Notes: generated by a model not told the origin, from the sequence alone. 58,151 nt of DNA from Gemmatimonadales bacterium (GCA_025937755.1 JAICQR010000003.1:1-58151), one strand, 5' to 3'. Positions 49,782 through 57,943 are shown, counted from the first letter of the stretch. Numbers and translations are program-made.

Positions 49782-50393
49782 TCATACTTCAAATCCGCAC
49801 TGCGGCCTCTCCCCATACTGGCAGCACTGCTTCACCGGAGCATCGAGTGCCGCTGACAGGAACGCGCGCAGCGCCGAGCAGACCTCGGGCCGGCGGCGAA
49901 CTGCGGTGGCGAGCGGGCAGAGCGCGCCTTCGATCCGGATGGTGTCGCCGTCGAGTTCGACCGTCGCTGCCGCGCCCAGCTGGTCCAGCAGCTCTGCGGT
50001 GAGTACCCGCAGCGACTCACGGTCGTGCGGTGCGGCCGGCGCCGACGGCGCCAGGCGATGCCCGGTCCGCTCCATCAGCGCGACCAGTTCATCCTCCGGG
50101 AACCGATCCGCCAACTCTTCCACCAGGGCAGCCAGCACCGGCGCGTAGGCGCGGGAGAATCTGTCGGCCGCATCGTCCGGCACGCGATACAGGGTCGCGG
50201 GCTTGCCGGCACCCGGCAGCCGCCGAATCCCGGTTGCCTCGGCGAAGCCGTCTCGCTGGAGCTGGGTCAGTTGCTGGCGAACGGCGTTGCCCGACACGCC
50301 CAATTCGGCCGCCAGTTCGTCCACCGTATGCTCCCGGCGGCGCAGCATCGCGACGATTCGTGCCCGGCTCCCTGAAGTCGGCTGCTCAATCAT
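49782..50393 (-). CDS. SufR-like Fe-S transcription regulator
   Basis: A 203-aa regulator with an N-terminal winged helix (HTVDELAAELGVSGNAVRQQL) and a C-terminal Cys set (GALCPLATAV, PEVCSALRAF, VKQCCQYGERPQCGFEV) matching the SufR-type Fe-S domain. SufR-like repressors control Fe-S cluster assembly genes. It is divergent from the DUF4142 gene and may control it or a distant regulon. Its stop lies at an array boundary. Confidence 0.85.
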   Translation of the reverse strand: MIEQPTSGSRARIVAMLRRREHTVDELAAELGVSGNAVRQQLTQLQRDGFAEATGIRRLPGAGKPATLYRVPDDAADRFSRAYAPVLAALVEELADRFPEDELVALMERTGHRLAPSAPAAPHDRESLRVLTAELLDQLGAAATVELDGDTIRIEGALCPLATAVRRRPEVCSALRAFLSAALDAPVKQCCQYGERPQCGFEV

Positions 50394-50444
50394 GGCCCGA
50401 ATTTGCCTGAATCAAGGCTCAAACGCAATATGTGAAGGAATTAC

Positions 50445-50473
50445 TTGACAAATTGACCCTCTGGGCGCATCAT
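50445..50473 (+). promoter_or_regulatory. Possible sigma-70-like promoter for the DUF4142 gene
   Basis: TTGACA (50445-50450) is followed after 17 nt by CATCAT. A second TTGAC follows at 50453, so the box might also be part of an operator for the divergent SufR-like regulator. The -10 match is weak. Confidence 0.35.
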
Positions 50474-50545
50474 AGGTGATGCCGGCCGCATCTCCTTGCG
50501 GTACTGCGGCGTAACTCTTCACCTCACACCGTCCTGGAGTCACCC

Positions 50546-51136
50546 ATGCGCTCGCTCAGCTTGCCATCCCTCCTGCTCGCAGCCGGTTCCGCGCTGCTGC
50601 TCACGACCGCCTGTTCCCGGCCCGATTCGGCGGAGCAGCAGGAAACCAGTGCAGCTACCGCCCCGCCGCCTGCCGCCGCACCGGCACCCGAACTGGACGA
50701 TCCGACCATCGTCGCGATCTTCGACGCCGCCAATACCTACGACATCGAGACCGGCGGGCTCGCCGCCGAGAAGTCCACCAATCCCGAAGTGAAGGCGATG
50801 GGCGAGAACTTCGTCGCCGCCCATACCCAGGTGCGCCAGAAGGGCCGGGAACTCGCCGCCAAGCTGGGCGTGACCCCGACTGCCCCGGCCGAGAATCCGT
50901 TGGGCGACGCCCATGTGGCCGCCATGGCTACGCTGAAGTCGTTGAGCGGGGCCGAGTTCGACCGGGCGTGGCTGGATCACGAGATCGCATTCCATCAGGC
51001 CGTTATTGATGCGGTGAACACCACCCTGCTGCCGGCGCTCGATAATGAGGAAGTGAAGGCGCTGGTCGAGTCGGTGGCGCCGGCGTTCGTGGCGCACATG
51101 GAAGGCGCCAAGGCGCTTCGGGCCAAGCTCCAGTAA
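50546..51136 (+). CDS. DUF4142 lipoprotein
   Basis: A 196-aa protein with a leader ending in a lipobox (LLLTTAC). A Pro/Ala-rich linker leads into a DUF4142 four-helix bundle (IVAIFDAANTYDIETGGLAAEKS, VKAMGENFVAAHTQV, LDHEIAFHQAVIDAVN). The family is ferritin-like in shape with unknown function. It is 10 nt before the Rieske/FAD gene and probably co-transcribed. Confidence 0.88.
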   Translation: MRSLSLPSLLLAAGSALLLTTACSRPDSAEQQETSAATAPPPAAAPAPELDDPTIVAIFDAANTYDIETGGLAAEKSTNPEVKAMGENFVAAHTQVRQKGRELAAKLGVTPTAPAENPLGDAHVAAMATLKSLSGAEFDRAWLDHEIAFHQAVIDAVNTTLLPALDNEEVKALVESVAPAFVAHMEGAKALRAKLQ

Positions 51137-51146
51137 GTTCAAGTTC

Positions 51147-52667
51147 ATGAGCGAGAACACGGAACTGCGTGGCCCTGATCTCCAAGTTGGGGTCAGGGAA
51201 TCGGAGCTGGCGGACGGCGCGATGCTGCTGGGACACGCGCATGGCGAGCCGGTGCTGATCGCCCGGGTGGGCGATGCAGTCCACGCCATCGGCGCCACCT
51301 GCACCCACTGGAGCGGTCCGCTGTCGGAAGGGCTGCTGGTGGATGGCCAGGTGCGCTGTCCCTGGCACCACGCCTGCTTCGATCTCGCCACCGGCGAGGC
51401 AGTCCATGCACCAGCGCTCAAGCCGGTGCCGTGTTTCGTCGTCCGAAGGAAGGATGGAAGGATTTCGGTGGGCGACCGGCTGGAAATTCCGGCCGCCCAG
51501 CCGCCCGATGTCCCCACCCCCGAGCGCATCGTCATCGTGGGTGCGGGTGCTGCCGGCAATGCCGCGGCGGAGATGCTGCGTCGGGCCGGCTTCCAGGGCC
51601 GGGTCACCATGATCGGAATGGAATCGGACCTGCCGTACGACCGGCCCAACCTTTCCAAGGACTACCTGGCCGGCAATGCCCAGGAAGAATGGATCCCGCT
51701 CCGGTCGCGCGAGTTCTACGCCGAGCAGGCCATCGATGTCATCCTCGATGCCACGGCGGTGGCCATCGATGCCGCCGCGCATGAAGTGAAACTGCACGAC
51801 GATCGCAGCGTTCCGTACGACCGGCTGCTGCTGGCCACCGGCGCCGAGCCGGTACGTCTGACCATTCCCGGTGCGGACCTGGCGCACGTGCATCTGCTCA
51901 GGTCGTTCACCGACAGCAAGGCGATCATCGCAGCCGCAGTCTCGGCGAAGCAGGTGGTGGTGGTTGGTGCCAGCTTCATCGGGCTGGAAGTTGCGGCGTC
52001 GCTCCGGGCCCGGGGCCTCGCCGTGGCGGTGGTCGCCCCCGACAAGATCCCATTCGAGAAGGTGCTCGGCGCGGACGTGGGGCAGTGGGTGCGGAGCGTG
52101 CACGAGGAGCACGGCGTCGAGTTCCATCTTGGGCAGGGTGTCGAGTCGATTGCAGACGACAGCGTGACACTCACCGACGGCACGCGGCTGCCGGCGGATT
52201 TGGTGGTGCTCGGGGTGGGTGTGCGGCCGAGGCTGGCGCTGGCGGAGAGCGCGGGCCTCAGGATGGAGAAGGGCGTGGTGGTGGACAGCGAGATGTGGAC
52301 GTCGCACGCGGACATCTTCGCGGCGGGGGACATAGCCCGCTTTCCCGAGGCCCGCTCAGGCGAGATGGTGCGGATCGAGCACTGGGTGGTGGCGGAGCGT
52401 CAAGGGCAGACCGCCGCACGCAACATGCTCGACGCGGGGGAGCAGTTCGACAGCGTGCCGTTCTTCTGGAGTTCGCACTACGACACGTCAGTCACCTATG
52501 TGGGGCATGCGCCGAGCTGGGATGAGGCGGTGCTCGATGGCGACCTCGCTGCGCGCGACGCGACCATCACCTACAAGCGCGCCGGGAAGACGCTCGCTGT
52601 TGCCACTATCGGCCGCGACCTCGCGGCGCTGCGGGCTGAGGTCGAGATGGAACGGGCATCGAATTGA
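51147..52667 (+). CDS. Rieske ferredoxin - FAD/NAD(P) reductase fusion (AIF-like)
   Basis: A 506-aa fusion. Residues ~10-110 are a Rieske 2Fe-2S domain (CTHWSGPLSEG at ~52 and CPWHHACFD at ~71). The rest is a pyridine-nucleotide disulfide oxidoreductase-type reductase with IVIVGAGAAGNAAAEML (FAD), DRPNLSKDYL, VVVVGASFIGLEVAASL (NAD) and DIFAAGDIA. It resembles AIFM3-like and ferredoxin reductase-type enzymes and likely passes electrons from NAD(P)H to its own Rieske centre or an oxygenase. Partner unknown. Confidence 0.9.
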   Translation: MSENTELRGPDLQVGVRESELADGAMLLGHAHGEPVLIARVGDAVHAIGATCTHWSGPLSEGLLVDGQVRCPWHHACFDLATGEAVHAPALKPVPCFVVRRKDGRISVGDRLEIPAAQPPDVPTPERIVIVGAGAAGNAAAEMLRRAGFQGRVTMIGMESDLPYDRPNLSKDYLAGNAQEEWIPLRSREFYAEQAIDVILDATAVAIDAAAHEVKLHDDRSVPYDRLLLATGAEPVRLTIPGADLAHVHLLRSFTDSKAIIAAAVSAKQVVVVGASFIGLEVAASLRARGLAVAVVAPDKIPFEKVLGADVGQWVRSVHEEHGVEFHLGQGVESIADDSVTLTDGTRLPADLVVLGVGVRPRLALAESAGLRMEKGVVVDSEMWTSHADIFAAGDIARFPEARSGEMVRIEHWVVAERQGQTAARNMLDAGEQFDSVPFFWSSHYDTSVTYVGHAPSWDEAVLDGDLAARDATITYKRAGKTLAVATIGRDLAALRAEVEMERASN

Positions 52668-52683
52668 TTAAGCCCCCAGCAGC

Positions 52684-53838
52684 TCAGTCGAGCTCGGGCG
52701 CTGGAGGAGTGAGCGAGCCGAGCGGTCCCATCGGGCCCATCTCGACCGGCTTCGGTGCGTTCGCGTCCAGCGGGGGCGGCGGCCAGACGGTCTTTCGCTC
52801 CATCGCCATTTCCAGGATCCGCGCCATCGTTCCGGGAAACGTCAGCCCCACCTCCTCGGCGCTCTCCATGAACGACACACCCTCGGTGAGGTCGGGAGTG
52901 GGATTTATCTCGAGGACGTAGGGCTCGTCCTTCTTTGACACCCGCACATCCAGCCGGGCATAGTCCCGGCACCCCACCGCGTGCCACGCACCGAGACAGG
53001 CCTTGGCCAGCCGGCGCTGGAGGGTGCGACTCATCGGGGCGGGGCAGCGGGTGATCACCCGATGGAACACCTCCGCCAGTGGATTCCACTTGGCGGCGTA
53101 GCTGATGATGGCGGGCTCGCCCTCGGGCAGCTCGGAAAAATCGTACTCCAGCGGCGGCAGCATCTCGGGCGGATCATTGCCCAACATTGCCACATGGAGT
53201 TCGCGCCCCTCGATGAACTCCTCGACCAGCACCGGCCCGCCAAACTCGTGCAGCATGTGCTCCAGCCGCACCAGCAGCGCCGGCCGGTCCGCGACCACCG
53301 AGCCGGCGTCGAGTCCCGCGCTGGCGTCCTCGCGAGCCGGCTTCACGATCAATGGATACTTGAGCCCGTGACGGAGTGAGACCTTGGGTTCCCACAGGCT
53401 GAGGAATTTGGGTGTGGGCACCCCGTGCGACTGGAGGATTCGCTTGGTGAGACCCTTGCGGCGGCAGATCGACAGCGACAGCGGCGTCGCACCGGTGTAG
53501 GGCACGCCGTAGAGGTCGAGGAAGGCGGGAATTGCCGACTCGAACTCGGGCTCGTCCCTGAACGACTCGACCAGGTTGAACACCACGTCCGGCCGGTTCC
53601 GCTTTACTACCCGCTCCAGCACCTTGAGATCGTCCTTGAGGTTGACCGAGCGGACCTTCCAGCCCTCGCCCCGGAGTGCCGTGACAATGGCCTGGTACTC
53701 CTCGGAGACGGTCGAGACCGCGATGTCGTATTCCGGCTCGAAGCCAAGCGTGGTGGGATCGACGTGCTTCAGCTCGTCATACCCCTCCTCGCTCAGTGCG
53801 TTGAACAGCACCACCACCGAGCCGGGACTTTTCGCCAC
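52684..53838 (-). CDS. ATP-grasp ligase, D-Ala-D-Ala ligase-like
   Basis: A 384-aa ATP-grasp enzyme. FNLVESFRDEPEFESAIPAF and GVPYTGATPLSLSICRRKGLTK match the Ddl N-terminal domain, PLIVKPAREDASAGL the central domain, and YARLDVRVSKKDEPYVLEIN with PTPDL the metal-binding end. Relatives form amide bonds from a carboxylate with ATP. It is not a standard Ddl by context: its neighbour is a C39-like peptidase, divergent across 46 nt. GTG 53838 has GGAGGG upstream. Confidence 0.85.
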   Translation of the reverse strand: MAKSPGSVVVLFNALSEEGYDELKHVDPTTLGFEPEYDIAVSTVSEEYQAIVTALRGEGWKVRSVNLKDDLKVLERVVKRNRPDVVFNLVESFRDEPEFESAIPAFLDLYGVPYTGATPLSLSICRRKGLTKRILQSHGVPTPKFLSLWEPKVSLRHGLKYPLIVKPAREDASAGLDAGSVVADRPALLVRLEHMLHEFGGPVLVEEFIEGRELHVAMLGNDPPEMLPPLEYDFSELPEGEPAIISYAAKWNPLAEVFHRVITRCPAPMSRTLQRRLAKACLGAWHAVGCRDYARLDVRVSKKDEPYVLEINPTPDLTEGVSFMESAEEVGLTFPGTMARILEMAMERKTVWPPPPLDANAPKPVEMGPMGPLGSLTPPAPELD

Positions 53839-53884
53839 TGGTCGCCCTCCGGTGTAGTTTCCGTCGACTCTCTCCCGGTATGCG

Positions 53885-54766
53885 ATGGGAATATATCCCC
53901 AGCCCAATCTTTGGCAGTGCGGCCCCTTCGCGCTCAAGCATGCGCTGGTTGCCCTGGGCATCCTCAAGGATGAGCGCGACATCAGTCGCGTGGCGGGCAC
54001 CCACTGGTGGCACGGCACCGACGAGATCCAGCTGGGGCGGGCGGCCCGGAAGTACGGGTGCGACCTGCTGCTGGTGCGCCGCTACGACGCGGACCGGGCC
54101 AAGCGAGCCCTGGCGGCGTACCTCAAGCGGGGCGTCCCGGTGCTGCTCTGCGTGGAGGAGTGGAGCCACTGGCTCACGGTAGTCAAGTACGACAGCAGCC
54201 GATTCATCCTGCTGGACAGCCGGGTCCCGACCGTGGTGGACATCGCCACCTGGCCCCAGCTCAAGCGCCGCTGGGTGTTCCACGAAGAGGATGAACTGGA
54301 GGACGGCGACGTCCGGACGCTCTATGATCTCCACCCGGTGGTTCCCCGGTTCCGGCCCACCAGCAAGGCCCAGTTCTCCCTGGCCCGGGCCCGCGCCCTC
54401 CGCAAGAACCGCCGCCTGGCCGAGCGCTGGGACGACTATCTCGGCGATCTCCTGGCCATCTGCCGGCCTCGCACGTCGCGGATCTCCAAGGCGATCTCGC
54501 TGGGCGAATTCATCCGTCGCCACGGCGCGATGATGCTGGAGTCGATCGACTACTGGCACGGCTCGGTCGAAGTCCGCTCGGTGCGACAAATCCTGAACAA
54601 TTTGCATTTCGTGGCCGACACTTACGGCCTGATCATCCATGAGGACGACGAAAAGCGCGCCATTGCCAGCATCACGGCACTGCTGACGTTGTGGACCGCC
54701 GCGGAGTTCGGGGTGCGGCAGGTGTACGGGCCGCGGGAAGTCAAGAAGCGGAGGAAGCGGCGATAG
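53885..54766 (+). CDS. C39-like cysteine peptidase
   Basis: A 293-aa protein. WQCGPFALKHALVALGI carries the papain-like nucleophile (QCGP), and SHWLTVVKYDSSRFILLDS supplies the His and Asp. The first ~150 residues fit a C39 peptidase fold; the remainder is helical and unassigned. It has no transmembrane or ABC domain, so it is not a bacteriocin exporter. It is divergent from an ATP-grasp ligase. The TAG begins a tandem array. Confidence 0.8.
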   Translation: MGIYPQPNLWQCGPFALKHALVALGILKDERDISRVAGTHWWHGTDEIQLGRAARKYGCDLLLVRRYDADRAKRALAAYLKRGVPVLLCVEEWSHWLTVVKYDSSRFILLDSRVPTVVDIATWPQLKRRWVFHEEDELEDGDVRTLYDLHPVVPRFRPTSKAQFSLARARALRKNRRLAERWDDYLGDLLAICRPRTSRISKAISLGEFIRRHGAMMLESIDYWHGSVEVRSVRQILNNLHFVADTYGLIIHEDDEKRAIASITALLTLWTAAEFGVRQVYGPREVKKRRKRR

Positions 54767-54800
54767 ATAGACGGCTAGACGGCTAGACGGATAGGCGGAT
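54764..54800. repeat. 8-bp (GGCTAGAC) tandem array at the C39 gene stop
   Basis: Units of 8 bp begin with the TAG stop. They are the same type as at 6636-6676 and 31173-31202. Confidence 0.85.
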
Positions 54801-54840
54801 ACGCCGGTTCTGCGACCCTCGCCGGCACCCCGGCATCAAT

Positions 54841-54863
54841 CTCCAGGAACCTTCAACCTGGAG
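54841..54863 (+). promoter_or_regulatory. Hairpin sequestering the ribosome binding site of the PDZ gene
   Basis: CTCCAGG and CCTGGAG form a perfect 7-bp stem with a 9-nt loop. The right arm contains the GGAG ribosome site six bases before ATG 54870, so folding would hide it. This could mean translational control. Confidence 0.45.
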
Positions 54864-54869
54864 TCCCCC

Positions 54870-55745
54870 ATGTACCGCTGGACCGGCGCCGTGCTGGCGC
54901 TCATCGCCCTTCTCCCCGCGACCGTCCTGGCCCAGGACGCGGACAAGGACCGCAAGGAGCCGCTGCGGACGTACGCATTCGCTGTTAACCAGGGCGCCCG
55001 CCTCGGGCTCAGCCTCAACCTCAATGCGGCCGAAGAGACCAGGGGCCAGGGTGCCCTGGTCATGGACGTCACCGAAGGCAGCGGCGCTGACGACGCCGGC
55101 CTCCGCGCTGGCGACATCATCACCCGCTACAATGGCACGTCACTGGGCGGCGACAACCCGGCCCAGAAGCTGGTCGAGCTGGCGAGCGACCTCTCCGAGG
55201 GCGACAGCGTGAAGCTGGAGTACCGACGCGACGGCAAGAGCAGCACCGTGACGGTGGAAGCCCGGGAACTGGAAAATCAGTACTCATTCAACTCGCCCGC
55301 CATGATGGGAGCGCTGCGGCGCGCCATGCCGGCGATCGAGCTGGACAACGGCGCCTTCAGCTTCTTCTCGCGCGGCGCGCTGATGGGTGTCGAGCTGGCC
55401 GAAATGAACAGTGGTCTGTCGGAATACTTCGGCACGGCGGAAGGGTTGCTGGTGCTGTCGGTGGATGAGGACGCGACGATTCCGCTGCAGGCAGGCGACG
55501 TGATTCTCTCGCTCGACGGGCGCACTCCCCGCGATGAGGGGCACGCCATGCGGATTCTCGGCTCCTATGCGCCGGGTGAGACCGTGAAGTTCGAGGTACA
55601 GCGGAAGCGGCAGCGGCAGACGATCGACTGGACTGTGCCCGAGCGGGACAAGGTCGAAGTCCGTGAGGGCCGGTGGATCAGCCCGAGCGCACCAGCAACG
55701 AGATCAGGGTCGCCAGCAGTGCGAGTATTACCACGATCTCTATGA
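54870..55745 (+). CDS. Secreted protein with two PDZ domains
   Basis: A 291-aa protein with a signal peptide (AVLALIALLPATVLAQ). The first PDZ is at ~40-130 (RLGLSLNLN, DDAGLRAGDIITRYNGTSLGG) and the second at ~165-260 (ALMGVELAEM, IPLQAGDVILSLDGR). There is no protease domain, so it may present or sense substrates in the periplasm. The last ~25 residues are low-complexity and overlap a small minus-strand gene. Confidence 0.85.
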   Translation: MYRWTGAVLALIALLPATVLAQDADKDRKEPLRTYAFAVNQGARLGLSLNLNAAEETRGQGALVMDVTEGSGADDAGLRAGDIITRYNGTSLGGDNPAQKLVELASDLSEGDSVKLEYRRDGKSSTVTVEARELENQYSFNSPAMMGALRRAMPAIELDNGAFSFFSRGALMGVELAEMNSGLSEYFGTAEGLLVLSVDEDATIPLQAGDVILSLDGRTPRDEGHAMRILGSYAPGETVKFEVQRKRQRQTIDWTVPERDKVEVREGRWISPSAPATRSGSPAVRVLPRSL

Positions 55746-55776
55746 ACGCTGGCCCTCGCCGGCCCCGCGGACTCAT
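55678..55776 (-). CDS. Possible 32-aa membrane peptide, prepilin-like N-terminus
   Basis: The frame starts 2 nt after the stop of the upstream lipoprotein gene (TGACCATG). It encodes MSPRGRRGPAFIEIVVILAL and a continuing hydrophobic helix. Glu lies at +5 after a Gly, the prepilin pattern. No ribosome site is visible, and it overlaps the PDZ gene end. Tentative. Confidence 0.3.
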   Translation of the reverse strand: MSPRGRRGPAFIEIVVILALLATLISLLVRSG

Positions 55777-55778
55777 GG

Positions 55779-56090
55779 TCAGGAGCCGGTGAGCGAAGTG
55801 TAGAACCTGCGCGCGGCGGTGTCGGCCGCGATGCGATACATCAGCGCCTCGAACTGCTCGATGGAAAGGCCCGCCTCGGCGAGGATGGAATCCGCCATGG
55901 CGGGTTTTTCCTTGAGGGCCAGCGCCACGGCGGCTGCAGGCGCCACCAGGGCCATGGTCGAGTCCACGACTTCCGGTGTCCTTGCCGTGGCGGACGCGGC
56001 TGAATCCGCTGCCCCCGCCCGCGAATCGTCGCCGCCGCATGCGGCCAACAGGAGCGCGGTCAGCAACAGGCTTCCGTGGCGTCCGGTCAT
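55779..56090 (-). CDS. Small lipoprotein, unknown function
   Basis: A 103-aa protein with a lipobox leader (LLLTALLLAACGG), an Ala/Ser/Asp-rich linker and a helical domain (ADSILAEAGLSIEQFEALMYRIAAD). The final part resembles DUF4168-like helix pairs but I cannot place it firmly. Its ATG overlaps the previous stop (ATGA), forming a two-gene unit. Confidence 0.7.
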   Translation of the reverse strand: MTGRHGSLLLTALLLAACGGDDSRAGAADSAASATARTPEVVDSTMALVAPAAAVALALKEKPAMADSILAEAGLSIEQFEALMYRIAADTAARRFYTSLTGS

Positions 56091-56446
56091 CGGGGATTCT
56101 CCCGACTCGCCTTGCGCCGGTCGTGTTCTTGCCGAATGGCGCCGGCGAGCGCCTGGCCCCGCTTGCCGTCGGCCAGTTGCTGCTGAACAAATTCTCCAAA
56201 GTTCTGCATCGGTTCCGGCTGGGCCCGCTCGATGTCGAGCGTGGTCACGGCATCGGTGGCGGGCACGGCATGGGTGCGGAACGTTTCCAGCGCGCGGTTG
56301 AGCTCACTGAGCGGAACGCCCCGCTGCTCCAGCTCGGCCGCTGCGGCCGGAATGCGAAGTGCGGCCTGTGCCCGGGCGCCAACTGTGGGTTGATCGGTTT
56401 GCGGCAACAGCGCCAAGGCTGCCAGCAGCATGGTCGGTCGGATCAC
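56087..56446 (-). CDS. Secreted small protein, unknown function
   Basis: About 119 aa. A leader (MLLAALALLPQTDQP) is followed by a helical domain (QRGVPLSELNRALETFRTHAV, NFGEFVQQQLADGKRGQALAGAIR). GTG 56446 has GGAG five bases ahead and is preferred over the upstream ATG 56479. It overlaps the lipoprotein start (ATGA). No family recognised. Confidence 0.6.
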   Translation of the reverse strand: MIRPTMLLAALALLPQTDQPTVGARAQAALRIPAAAAELEQRGVPLSELNRALETFRTHAVPATDAVTTLDIERAQPEPMQNFGEFVQQQLADGKRGQALAGAIRQEHDRRKASRENPR

Positions 56447-56487
56447 ATGAGCTCCATCGGGATTGCACCGAAGATACACACGAAAAG

Positions 56488-57387
56488 TCAGTAGCGCCGC
56501 ATCCGAACGTCATTGGAGCTGCGGAGCCCCAGCGCGAGGATCAGCCGGCGCGGCCGGAAGCCGTCTTTTGTCACCTGGACGTATTGCGTCCGGCACGCGT
56601 CCACCAGCGACTGGTCGAATACCAGCCGGTAGCGGCCTTCGTCATCGGCAAACGTGTGGTACGACGTGCCGATGATCTGGAGCAGCGCGCCGGCCAGCGG
56701 GGTGGACGTCCCCTCCCGAAAGACCCGCCCCTCGACGTGACCCATTTCGGGGGTCTCACCCGGCAGCAACGCGCGTCGAGGCCGGGGGCGACAGTCGTTC
56801 TCGCGATCCTCGGTGACTTCGGTGGCCCAGCGGCGCTCGACTGACGGGCCGTCCATTCGACTCGATCCGACACGGGGCGCGCCGAAGAGTCGCTGCGCCT
56901 CGGCTTCGATGGGGAGGAGGGACAACTCCGTGGGCGGCTCGGCGGCTCGGCGGCTCGGCGACTCGGGCATCGGAGGTTCCGGTGCCATGGCCGGCGGAGC
57001 CTCGCCCGGGGGCGCGTCCTCGGGCGGAGGCTCCCGCTCGATGGTGACTTCCTCGGGCGTATCAGGACCACGAGTGACCTGGGGCCGGGGGACGCGGTCG
57101 GGTGGCGGCTCGGGTTCGGGCGGCTCGGGTGGCTCGGCGGCTCGGCGGCTGGGCGGCTCCGCCGGGGCGACTGGTTGCGGCGTCGGTGGCAGAGGTGGGA
57201 GTTCCACGTAACGCGTCACCGCCTGCTGCTCCGCCGGGGCCAGCTCCGGGGCGTCGCTCTGCCGAGAAACGCCGGCGATGGCCAGCACCAGCAGCAGGTG
57301 GGTGCCGAGGCTCGCGCCAATGGCGCCCCACGTCCATCCAGTGTCGTCGGCGAGGTCAGGCAGGTGGGGCGGGGCGACTGGTCTCAC
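56488..57387 (-). CDS. TonB-like N-terminus joined to a carboxypeptidase-regulatory-like domain
   Basis: A 299-aa protein. One transmembrane helix near 22-40 (GAIGASLGTHLLLVLAIAGV) and a long Pro/Glu-rich periplasmic spacer resemble TonB. Instead of a TonB C-terminal domain it ends with a CarboxypepD_reg-like beta-sandwich (GHVEGRVFREGTSTPLAGALLQI, VTKDGFRPRRLILAL). The spacer has two SRRAAEPP blocks encoded by GGCGGCTC-type DNA identical over 30 nt to an intergenic array at 6595-6624. Energy-transducing or cell-wall-spanning role is inferred only. Confidence 0.75.
   Translation of the reverse strand: MRPVAPPHLPDLADDTGWTWGAIGASLGTHLLLVLAIAGVSRQSDAPELAPAEQQAVTRYVELPPLPPTPQPVAPAEPPSRRAAEPPEPPEPEPPPDRVPRPQVTRGPDTPEEVTIEREPPPEDAPPGEAPPAMAPEPPMPESPSRRAAEPPTELSLLPIEAEAQRLFGAPRVGSSRMDGPSVERRWATEVTEDRENDCRPRPRRALLPGETPEMGHVEGRVFREGTSTPLAGALLQIIGTSYHTFADDEGRYRLVFDQSLVDACRTQYVQVTKDGFRPRRLILALGLRSSNDVRMRRY
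56933..56962. repeat. GGCGGCTC array inside a coding region
   Basis: This 30-nt stretch is identical, inverted, to 6595-6624. A related, less perfect array lies at 57120-57160. Both encode SRRAAEPP-like spacer residues. Confidence 0.85.
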
Positions 57388-57465
57388 GGGCCTAAAGATA
57401 AGGCGTAGGCAAAGGGCACAGTGGGCAAGGCGTGAGGCGTGGACCGCGCAGCGCGGCGGTGTTGC

Positions 57466-57906
57466 TCAGGGGTCTATTCGCCCGATCCGCCCCAGCAAGT
57501 GGGCCAATACCCCAACGTCATGATGCGAGAGAGCGGCGAGGGTCGCAGCGTTCACTTCTTCGGCTGCGGGGAGCAGCTTTTCCGCGACCCGTCTGCCCTC
57601 GGGCTCGAGTTGACACAGGATCTGGCGCCGGTCAGCGCTGTCCCGCGTCCGCCGAATCAGCCCGTCCCGTACCAATCGGTCGACCAGTCGAGTAATTCCT
57701 GGGGAGCGCTCCGGCAGGCGCCTGGCGATTTCCAGCGTGGGCAGTCCATCCGACACATCCCTAAGTATCGCAAGTACTTGAGCCTGCTGGAGAGTGACAC
57801 CGCTCCCGGCTATGGCCCGCTCCTGGCGCAACCGCACAGTTTCGGCAGCTCGCAGCAGTGCCGCGACAGTGGAGGCAGCACGGGTCGGATCGTGGGTAAC
57901 GGCCAT
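57466..57906 (-). CDS. MarR-family transcription regulator
   Basis: A 146-aa winged-helix regulator: VTLQQAQVLAILRDV, LPTLEIARRLPERSPGITRLVDRLVRDGLIRR (recognition helix) and DSADRRQILCQLEPEG (wing). Typical length and order for MarR. Direct and inverted TCAAT repeats just upstream probably form its operator. Ligand unknown. Confidence 0.92.
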   Translation of the reverse strand: MAVTHDPTRAASTVAALLRAAETVRLRQERAIAGSGVTLQQAQVLAILRDVSDGLPTLEIARRLPERSPGITRLVDRLVRDGLIRRTRDSADRRQILCQLEPEGRRVAEKLLPAAEEVNAATLAALSHHDVGVLAHLLGRIGRIDP

Positions 57907-57919
57907 GGAACCAGTATGC

Positions 57920-57943
57920 TAGTCAATGATTGATTAGTCAATG
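57920..57943. promoter_or_regulatory. Candidate MarR operator
   Basis: TAGTCAATG occurs twice in direct orientation (57920-57928 and 57935-57943), forming overlapping palindromes TCAAT-G-ATTGA (57923-57933) and ATTGA-TTAG-TCAAT (57929-57942). It begins 14 bases upstream of the MarR start. Confidence 0.6.

Noticed and set aside
52684..53838. Cell-wall D-Ala-D-Ala ligase for the ATP-grasp gene
   Set aside because: The fold matches, but no cell-wall genes are nearby and its partner is a C39-like peptidase, so I give only the broader ATP-grasp call.
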